Program-made: the position numbers and the translations under genes
In this document: in pieces, positions 44,036-51,824 of the stretch
Layout: each line of letters begins with the position of its first letter
Position numbering within the stretch: the first letter of the stretch is position 1
Notes under the pieces: model-generated
Told to the model about the DNA's origin: nothing
Seen by the model: the letters and a program-made list of their open reading frames with translations, nothing else
The model's database searches: none
From: Phytophthora quininea
Lineage: Eukaryota; Oomycota; Peronosporomycetes; Peronosporales; Peronosporaceae
Reading direction: 5' to 3'
DNA length: 51,824 nucleotides
Assembly: GCA_011947345.1 (NCBI GenBank)
Contig: JAAVTG010000430.1
Location: forward strand, 1 to 51,824

Positions 44036-45247
44036 TTAGTCTTCGGATTGCGTGTCGGATCCGGACAGCGACAACATCACGTTGTACGCTTCGTATCCCT
44101 CAGCTTGATCGCGAGCAGCTTCGACGGCGTCCGTCCTGGTGATCTTGGACATGCACATTCGACAGAAGGTGATGTTGCGTCTTAGCAATTGTCGATCCGG
44201 AGTGAGGAAGCTGATGGGCTCGACGATCTTGCAAGTGATGCAGACAGGCTTCATGCAGAGCTTGCACGTGCTCTTCCCGAGGCTTTTGATCGGTGGGATC
44301 CCCAACTTCCCAGGAGACAGAATACGTTGACAAGCAGTACACTCGTTTGGGTTGTTGGGATCATTGCGAGTGCTACTGCGGTGACGATTCATCCGCGACT
44401 CGGTCATTTGGTGTTGCAGCTTCCAGTTGAGCTTTTTCATCTGTCCACAGACGACGTAGTTGTTGGTAGAGCCCAACGCCTTGGCCGAGACACTGAGAGC
44501 CACTCTACGAGCCACGTTGCCACCAGGGTCGACTGTGTCGAATGCGAACGTCTCGATGACGCCGGGACTCACTTGTCGGTAGAACCCGGCGATGATATGT
44601 CTCGCTCGGATCATGTTCGGTAGCGGCGGCGTCTGCGGGAAGGAGATGGAGTGTAGTAGTTGGTACCCGACGCGATCACCGTTGGCAAAGTGGAGGATCC
44701 CGGTAGCTTCCAAACAGACGAAGTCGCGGTTCTTGATGAGCCCTGTGCTGCCAAGAGGAAGGTCGATCTTGGTCCACTTGACCGTCACCGACCGGAACGG
44801 ATCGTTGACCGTGGGGACGACGACGTTGGCCAGTACAGCGCCGTCGTCGTAGTCCTTGACGTACGAAGCCTTGACCCGCATGATGTCCTGCGTCGGGTTG
44901 ACGGTGCCGAACATGAGGTCGTTGACCCGTCCTTGGAACGTCCCCACACAGAGCAGTTTGGGCAGTTTGTTGAGGTCTTGGGCGTCTTGGTCGTGCTTGG
45001 TCGGCGACTCGACTTGATACTCTTCGGCCCACTTTTCACGCTCCACGTAGACGCTGTGGTTCTTCTCAGTGCGAAGGTGTTTCCACCGAGACTTGTCCAC
45101 GGTTCGTTGATCCTCAACGACGAAGGTTTCGTACTTTTTGAAGGTTTCGAGGAGTAGTCGACTCTCGAGTGCCAATAGCTCGTCGCGGTCGGCAGGAGTG
45201 AGCTTGATCTCTGGGAACGGGTTGGACTGGAAGGCTCCCTTGCCCAT
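44036..45247 (-). CDS. START-like domain protein with C-terminal FYVE-like zinc finger
   Basis: 403 residues from the ATG at 45247 (MGKGAFQSNPFPEIK), with an unbroken frame. Residues 20-280 resemble the START-like lipid-binding domain of a large oomycete family, with conserved blocks LMFGTVNPTQDIMRVKASYV, DYDDGAVL, DPFRSVTVKW, DFVCLEATG and ETFAFDTVDPGG. From about residue 305 a double zinc-binding module follows: CTACQRI, CKLCMKPVCITCKI and FCRMC. It lacks the RRHHCR motif of classical FYVE domains, so PI3P binding is uncertain. A role in lipid transfer or endosomal membrane recognition is inferred. It has a paralogue at 48327-49503 in the same orientation, about 3.1 kb away. Confidence 0.82.
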   Translation of the reverse strand: MGKGAFQSNPFPEIKLTPADRDELLALESRLLLETFKKYETFVVEDQRTVDKSRWKHLRTEKNHSVYVEREKWAEEYQVESPTKHDQDAQDLNKLPKLLCVGTFQGRVNDLMFGTVNPTQDIMRVKASYVKDYDDGAVLANVVVPTVNDPFRSVTVKWTKIDLPLGSTGLIKNRDFVCLEATGILHFANGDRVGYQLLHSISFPQTPPLPNMIRARHIIAGFYRQVSPGVIETFAFDTVDPGGNVARRVALSVSAKALGSTNNYVVCGQMKKLNWKLQHQMTESRMNRHRSSTRNDPNNPNECTACQRILSPGKLGIPPIKSLGKSTCKLCMKPVCITCKIVEPISFLTPDRQLLRRNITFCRMCMSKITRTDAVEAARDQAEGYEAYNVMLSLSGSDTQSED

Positions 45248-48200
45248 GGTTGAGCTTGTAGCTTGGCGGCAAGTCGGCGACTTTAATTGTGACTACCGAG
45301 CTCGCGAACCGATCGGTCTCCGTCGCTTGTGTTGGACCGCGAGGAGGTTGCGTCGGGCACGACGTTGCAACGTGGATGACCAGCGGGCACGTACCCGTGG
45401 CGGCATTCCGGGCAGATGGGTGATGGCGGGCAAGATGACTAGCAGCGTCGACTGCACCGAGAGGTGACAAGGTGAGATCGAGGTGGGATCCACGAGAGAG
45501 TGCAAGAGGTGGCGATCATTGTCGAACCTGTTTGCATCGTTTAGGATTGCTGCAGGCTCCGGGAAGGGATCATCGAAGTCTTCCAGACGAGCTTCAGTAT
45601 ATTTACAGCTTCTGTAAAAATCATAAAAATTTACGAAGGTAATATTATTTCTGGAATGATCGATTGTCTTCTACTTGCTGCGATGTTTTGTACAGTACGC
45701 GTTCCAGAGCTGCTCACAGTCGACGATTGCAATAAGAGCATCCACGTTGATGGAAAACTAGTGCGGGGCCGATGAGCAACAAACATCCCAGCGTGATGAA
45801 TAGGATCGGCTTAACGACAGCACCAGCTTCTCAGAATCAGCCTTACGGTTGCACTTCTCATGTGTGTTGACTGGTTCGTGGCGTCGCCAGATGAGTTTGA
45901 TACTCGGCACAGGCGGGAGCGCGGTAACGTTCGAGGGTCTAACACGTGCGATGCTTGCCACTCGTGTCCGTAGAACTTTGGATGGCTTACCATTTTCTAA
46001 AATTTATCTAAAAATATTATTAAGAAATAATATTTTTATCAGATTAATAAATCTGCATAGTAAATCTTGCAGTAGATTTTCTCTAAATTTGCTAAAATTA
46101 AATTTTTAAATTTTCGTACGTTTGATTCCTGAGCACACATCACATCTTCGATATATAAAGAGCATAACAGCCAACATTGTAGTTGAAGTGATGAAAAACG
46201 ACTCTATTGTGTTAATCAGCTTATAAAGTTTATTTTAGCTATACATTCTATGATCTGCAAATATTATTTTGTAGGGCTCTGATGTGAACCTCATCATTGA
46301 TGTACGATACCAGCAAGAGTCCTTTGTATCGATCTCCAGGAAAAGGCAGATTAGAAGACGTAATTTTTGGGTCAAATCGTCATTACACTTGTAGTGACAT
46401 CAGATTCTAAAAATCCTGTAGTTGTTGCTACGGCAACATGAATGGGTTTGTCCCGGGTTGTGGGCCGCTAAACTCTGTATACCGCCTCAAATCCCGCGAA
46501 GATTACTCATTATGTGCATCGTGTCGCTAGGGCATGAATGTAGCATGATAAGAAGGCTATCATGGCTTGGTAATATCTTCTGGGCAACACGCAAGCTCTC
46601 TCCACCCTTTCTCCACATCCGGTAATAATCGGATTTAGAATGAACTTGTGTCTACCACTTCATCAAATTCAATCACTACGTGTTCGTGGATATCTACACT
46701 ACTGTCTGTTCTGCTACGTGTTCTTGACACCCTACACCAGGGATCGAATTGTGTCCGTCGGTGTCGATTTGCCTGGCAGGCGGCTCAAAGGTTACAGACA
46801 TTCGTCGACGTAGGCAGGAGAAGGTTGACCAACTGTCCGCATTCGTTTCATGTACTTCCTCGTCCAAAATCCCAAGGGCCTCCGTATGATTAGTGCGAGC
46901 ACCATTGTTGGTTTTCACGCCTTGCTGCCTTGACGTCGAAATGAAAAGTGAGTATGATTGAAAGAGAGATTAGCTAGCTGCCTTCCTGCTCCCGCTCCTG
47001 CAGCGGCGACTTCTCAAAGGGTCGCTCGGTACGCAATCTGGCAGTGCACTACGTAAACCTCCGGCCTTCTCAGCGCTCGCAGCGTGCACTCACCGCGTGC
47101 CACGTCGTCCTCGCAGACTTGTAATGCTAGTGCTTGGCCAGGAATTGATATGCATCGGTGACGAACTGCGTTTGCTGCTTTTCATGCGAGGCATCCCTCG
47201 GATGACTAGCAGCCTGACGGTTTGCAGATTCACCGTCAACAACCATTTACAGTATCAGTGTAGTTTTTCGGAGTGGTTTACAGACAGGTGTCGATAACTC
47301 AAATCGCGAAGCGCTCGGGATTGGCATTCGTATGATTCTCGTTGAGGCATATAACGCGGACTTATCGAATCGTCGTACTGATATTCCAGAAAATAAACAA
47401 CAGTGTACCTTGATGAATAACCTTGCTGTAGGTTAGGGCTCTTAACCACTTATTCATGGTCCAGTTCGCGCTGCCAAATAGCCTAATGTCTGGGTATCAC
47501 TCATGATATCTTGGCGGCAGATATCTCTGTACTGAAGATACAACTCCTCCACACAGTAGCTGACGGCCGTCAGCCTTAACTTTGGCGGTTCGTGTCGAGC
47601 CGCATTCCCTTGTGGCACTTGGGGGCAGTGTTCGCTGGACTGCAATGGCCCGGCTGGCTAGACGTCGGTGGTCATGTGCATCAGCGAGCTGTTGGTCGTT
47701 TACAGTTAGAAATTCGCTGCGGGGGTCGGTAGCGTGATACACACCGTGCCCAACGCGGCAGGGCTGCTCACAGTGGACATGATGGCGACGGATGGGCCTG
47801 TGGTAACGCTTTTAAACGAGATGACGAATATACGATCCGGACGCGCGTTTGACACTGAAACCGTGAAATGCCTTGCTGGTTCCTCACAATACCGTTTGAA
47901 TCTAGTTATTTCAAATGTGGGAATAAGATGGGGTGGGGGAGAACATCAATATGCGACAATCGGCTCTTGGTTTCTGGTGGACGTCTCTGGCAATACACAA
48001 AATCGTAACGTTAGTTAAGTGAAATCATTGCGTAGTACGAAGCTAATGTAATCTGGTTTTATCATGGGTAGGAAACGCGACAAATAACTAGTAAACTCAA
48101 CATTTGGAGGAGCATCCACGAAGCAATCACTGGCTTCAACGTCGTCTCTTTATCGGCTACGTATTTTTTACAGCTGCAGTTGCGAAGCCAAGCTGGAAGT

Positions 48201-48326
48201 TTAGTTTTTACAGCAAATACATATATTATTGAGAATGCCATCTTGAACAAGTTCAAACCGCATGCTTTATTGAAAATATTATTTCCTAGCAGCATTTCAA
48301 TACAAATATGAGCAGTGGCTCCACGC
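45248..48326. other. 3-kb spacer between the two START/FYVE-like paralogues
   Basis: No gene is recognised. The frame 47734-48018 plus (94 codons) is open but has no known motif. The part 45980-46120 is very AT-rich and contains the hairpin at 46010-46037. The remainder has no ORF above about 100 codons. Confidence 0.45.
46010..46037. repeat. Perfect AT-rich inverted repeat
   Basis: AAAAATATTATT (46010-46021), spacer AAGA, then AATAATATTTTT (46026-46037): 12-bp arms with a 4-nt loop. It lies in a run of A/T-rich sequence where a second small repeat (AAATCT ... AGATTT) occurs. Possibly a MITE core or a matrix-attachment-like region. Confidence 0.6.
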
Positions 48327-49503
48327 TTAGAAGACATTGTACGCTTGGTAGCCGTTGGCTTGGTCACGTGCCGCGTGCATCGCGTTCACCCTGGACGCCA
48401 CTCGAATGCACCGGGTACAAAATGTAGTCTTGTGTCGCAGCAGTGAGCGATCCGGAGAGAGAAAGCTGATGGTGCTCTTTGCAACCCCCGCACAACGCCC
48501 CTAAACACAGCTGACACTTGCTCCGTCCAATGCCGCCAATTGTGCCGGGAGAAATCTCTGCAGCACAAGCCACGCAGGTATCACCACAACGGAGCGGTTG
48601 GCGATCCGCGCTTAGTTCCTGGAAGGCTGGTTGGCGACGTTGCAGCATCCACGTCAACTTCTTCATTTGTCCGCAGTGGACATAACGGTTGGCCGATAAC
48701 AACGCATTGGCACACACCGAGAGCACAAACGGGCGGAAGATCTTGCTCCCGGGGTCGACCGTGTCGAATGCGAAGGTGTCGATGACATTGGGGGCGACCT
48801 GCCGGAAGAATCCCGTGATGGTGTGATGGGCGCGGACGGCGTCGGGTAGTGGTTGGGTCTGTGGCGAATCGACGGACTGCACCATGAGGTAGCCGACCCG
48901 TTCGCCGTTGGCGAAGTGCAGCATGCCCGAGGCTTCCAAGCACACAAAATCGCGGTCGGACACCACCCCCGTGGAGCTGAACGGTAGGTTGATGCGATAC
49001 CATTTGACTGTCAGCGAACGGAACGGGTCGTCGGTGGTGGGGGACATGAGCGTGGCCAACACGGCGCCATCATCGTAGTCGCCGACGTACGAGGCTTTGA
49101 CCTGCATGATCTCCGTCGTGGGGTTCACCGTGCCGAGCATGAGGTCGTCCAGCTCTCCTTTGAACGTGCCGACGCTCATCACCACGGTATTGGTGGTGTC
49201 ATCCGCTGCAGGAGCGGGAGCAGGAGCAGCGGGCCCCACGCGACGCCGACTCAGTAGACCGCAAAGTTGCGCCGTGAGCGATCGCGCCGGCTTCGTCCGC
49301 CGCACGTAGATGTGGAGGTCGTCCTTGGAGTCGACGAGCTTCCAGCTCCTCAAGTTCATGCAGCAGTTGCCCTCGACGTACTTCTGGTACTTGCGGAAGA
49401 CGTCGTCGACCACTTGGTTCTCCGTGTTCATGAGGTTTTGGCGGTCCGCCTCGGTGAGCTGCAACGGGCCGTACGGGCTCACCTGGAAGCACTGCTTGGT
49501 CAT
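48327..49503 (-). CDS. START-like / FYVE-like paralogue, one frame break near the C-terminus
   Basis: The start is the ATG at 49503 (MTKQCFQVSPYGP); an in-frame ATG at 49566 is possible. Blocks match the neighbour at 44036-45247 in order: LMLGTVNPTTEIMQVKASYV, DYDDGAVL, DPFRSLTVKW, DFVCLEASGMLHFANGERVG and DTFAFDTVDPGS. An Ala/Pro linker (GPAAPAPAPAAD) is specific to this copy. The first zinc pairs are CVACAAEI and CKLC-like CQLCLGALCGGC. The frame then shifts near 48463-48476; the next frame gives SFLSPDRSLLRHKTTFCTRC and ANGYQAYNVF with a stop at 48327-48329, collinear with the paralogue. The break is therefore probably one miscalled base, and the short alternative end at 48364 is an artefact. 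Function as for the paralogue: lipid or membrane binding, inferred. Confidence 0.8.
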
Positions 49504-49566
49504 GGTCGACGTCGAGAGCTGCGTATTGGGTTGTGGTGGGCGCGGCATCGCCGGATCGAGGTACAT

Positions 49567-50420
49567 TGATGAAATTGCTACGACTAAAGTGCTGCTGACG
49601 TCGCTAAGAGTTCGATGCGAGCAACTCAGCGGAGCTCCTCCCCGGATCGACTTGCGGGTCGCTTCAATGGCGTGCCCCGGTCAGCGCCACGGCGGCCGCC
49701 AGTGCCACACACTTGACGCTCCTATACTTTCTATCAGCGATGACTGCCGCGATGGACAGCCCGCTGCAGTCTTGTCATCTCCTCTGACGACCGCCACGGG
49801 GACTCGCAGCGGTGGCAAAGACGGCGATGATGGCGAGAGGCCGTCGGAGGACGCTTCCCGGACCTCGGGCCTCGATCTGTAGGGGCTACAGATCCGAGAT
49901 CGTGGGACCGTGAGGTAGCTGCGGGAGCTGCTGACCCTGGTGCACCTCGCGACCACCGACGGCCCCCAGATCAGATTCGCCACGTTTCAATGATGTACCA
50001 ACGTCCAGCACGCCCAGCGTCAGCCGACAGCAATGGCTGGCCGTGGGAAAACCGAGTGTCGCGGGAGTCTTCGTCTTCCATTCGAACTGGTGTCCACCGT
50101 GTAGACCTTCTGCACCATCCGAACTGTACCATCGAAAGTGATGACTCGAGGCAGCGACATCCTCCAGATGCTGCTCGTTGTGAGTTGCCACCACCCAACC
50201 GCGGCTTGCACTTTTCTGTGCGGTGCATCGCTCGCCAAGAACACCCGCGGAAACGTTAGCATCCCCGAGATGCAGCAAGACGTGCAGACGCTGGTTGACG
50301 CTGGTGTCCGTCTGACTGATCAGGGAGAGTTGAGGACTTTACCCCGGGAGCCGTCAAGTCCGTCACAACACAAGTCGTCTCCAGGTCGACAAGCCCGATA
50401 AAGACGCTGCGTCGACCGCC
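49567..50420. other. Spacer between START/FYVE-like gene 2 and P450 gene 2
   Basis: GC-rich, with overlapping ORFs on both strands up to 130 codons, none recognised. It should hold divergent promoters for the two flanking genes. Confidence 0.4.
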
Positions 50421-51824
50421 ATGCTGAATTGGCTCTTCGATGTCGACGACCCGATCAAAAACTTGGGCTTTTGGTGCTTGGCATCGCCGTCGGTGCCGCC
50501 GTCGTCTCGCAGTGCCTGCCAAATGACAGCACGGACAGGAAGTTGGCAAAACAGAGAGAGAACGTCACCCCTGGAGCCCATGGACCAGTCAAAGTGCCGT
50601 TCTTACCGTCGCTGTTTCCCGTGGTGGAGCACGTCCTCTTGCTGGCGTACCACGCCGACCGACTGCTGGACTGGTTTACGGACGTCTTCCTCGCTCGCGG
50701 TGGTGCCCCGTTCATGCTGCGACTGCCGTTCCAGCACAACATGATCCTCACTGCGAGCCCCGAACACTACGAGCACGTCATGAAGACTCAGTACGACAAC
50801 TTCGTCAAGGGAGACCACATCTACGACATGCTCGTGGACCTGCTAGGCGACAGCATCTTGATCGTCGAAGGTGACGAGTGGAAGTTCCACCGCCGAGTGT
50901 TCGTCAACCTCTTCAGCTCGCGAGTCCTACGAGAACACATGGCCCCATTGTTCAAAAGCACGTACACGTTCTTCAACAGGTCTTGACGACCGCAGCGACC
51001 ACCAAAGAGCCCATCGACTTCTTCACGACCGCCGGTCGGTTCACGTTGGATGCGTTCGGAGAGATCGCCTTTGGCTTCGACATGAACACGCTGACGCTGG
51101 AGCACGAACATCCGTTCGAGCGGGCGTTCGTGGATGCCCAGCACGTCGTGGCTGCTCGAATCGTCGTCCCCACGTGGTACTGGAAGCTCAAGCGCTGGCT
51201 CAACGTGGGCAGCGAAAACATCTCCGTGAAGCTCTACTGACGGTGGATAAATTCGTGATGGACGTCATCTCCAAGACCATGGAGCAGCACCGCAATAGCC
51301 GCCACACTAGCGATCAGAAGCGCAACCGAGATGTCATCTCGCTCATCCTCGAGAACGAGTCCGTGGACGGCAAATCGGTCGACCCCATTCTGGTGCGCAA
51401 CGTGGTTTTGATGGCGCTAATTGCTGGTCGAGACACCGCCGCAGATGCGTTAGCGTGGCTATTCCACTTGCTCAGCCTAAATCCGCGCGTAGAGCACAAA
51501 TTGCGCGCAGCATTGTTAGCAGACCTGCCCAAGCTCGGCACCGACCCAAATTACATTCCTAATATGCAAGACGTCCAACATTTGCCGTACCTCGAAGCGA
51601 CCATCACCGAGGGACTCCGTCTCTTCTCCCCGTGGGGTTGGCTCAGAAACTCTGCGTCCGTGACGCGGTATTCCCTGACGGCACGTTCGTACCGAAGGGG
51701 ACGAACATCGCACTCGTGTACCACGCCATGAACCGGATGCCGCATGTCTGGGGAGCTGACGCGGCCTCGTTCGTGCCGGAACGCTTCATCGACCCCGAAT
51801 CGGGTGACATGGTGAAGCTATCGT
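50421..51824 (+). CDS. Cytochrome P450, CYP86-clan, paralogue; several single-base breaks, cut by the right edge
   Basis: The likely start is the ATG at 50421 (MLNWLFDVDDPIKNLG), with a hydrophobic anchor following in the next frame (LLVLGIAVGAAVV). P450 blocks appear in order: YDNFVKGDHIYDMLVDLLGD, WKFHRRVFVNLFSS, FGEIAFGFDMNTL, I-helix ALIAGRDTAADALAWLF, K-helix region YLEATITEGLRLFSP, then MNRMPHVWGADAASFVPERF at the edge. The haem loop lies beyond the window. The frame breaks four times: TTTT 50469-50472, GG 50979-50980, AAAA 51215-51218 and about 51632. Each is explained by one lost base in a short run. It is a paralogue of the P450 at 30026. ExxR appears as EGLR. If the indels are errors, it is a normal ER-bound fatty-acid-hydroxylase-type P450; otherwise it is a young pseudogene. 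Confidence 0.8.

Noticed and set aside
47734..48018. 94-codon plus-strand ORF as a small gene
   Set aside because: Open but without homology that I recognise, signal peptide, effector motif (no RXLR) or promoter; left unannotated.

Overview
The window looks like nuclear DNA of an oomycete, probably a plant-pathogenic member of the Peronosporales or Pythiales. The evidence is several Crinkler (CRN) effector fragments with the LFLAK/HVLV signatures, short GT-AG introns of about 55-70 bp in a fraction of genes, oomycete Inr-like start sites (TCATTYY type) upstream of two genes, and a typical oomycete gene set: ABCC transporter, CYP86-clan P450s, START/FYVE proteins and WLHE-type ankyrin proteins. 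No species is assigned. No rRNA, tRNA or CRISPR was recognised.

Layout. 1-1.45 kb: 5' part of an ABCC (MRP-type) transporter gene on the minus strand, cut by the window edge. 1.7-15 kb: gene-poor, repeat-rich ground holding a broken CRN, a Ty3/gypsy remnant, a CCAAG-rich block, a decayed Tc1/mariner-like transposase, a decayed piggyBac-like transposase and a hAT tail. 15.1-19.1 kb: a complete ABCC transporter, the inverted partner of the left copy. 19.2-29.6 kb: effector and transposon nest: a CRN kinase-type gene split around a hAT element, a MULE transposase, a Helitron-like 3' end, and a 2.8 kb PIF/Harbinger element with matching terminal inverted repeats that abuts a truncated CRN. 30-41.5 kb: gene-dense housekeeping block on the plus strand (P450; PH/EF-hand-like/Clu/TPR protein; gamma-tubulin complex protein 5; VOC-fold protein). 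41.8-43.9 kb: two head-to-head ankyrin-repeat gene remnants. 44-49.5 kb: two START-like/FYVE-like paralogues on the minus strand, 3 kb apart. 50.4 kb to the end: a second CYP86-clan P450, cut by the right edge.

Functional reading. The window shows the 'two-speed' arrangement known from oomycetes: effectors and transposons interleaved on the left, conserved core genes on the right. A recurrent feature is single-base loss in short homopolymers, found in conserved genes (GCP5, Clu/TPR protein, P450) as well as transposases. Allowing for these losses makes several frames exactly open, so many apparent frameshifts are probably base-calling or polishing errors rather than gene decay. The mariner, piggyBac, gypsy, ankyrin and CRN remnants carry different or denser damage and look truly decayed.
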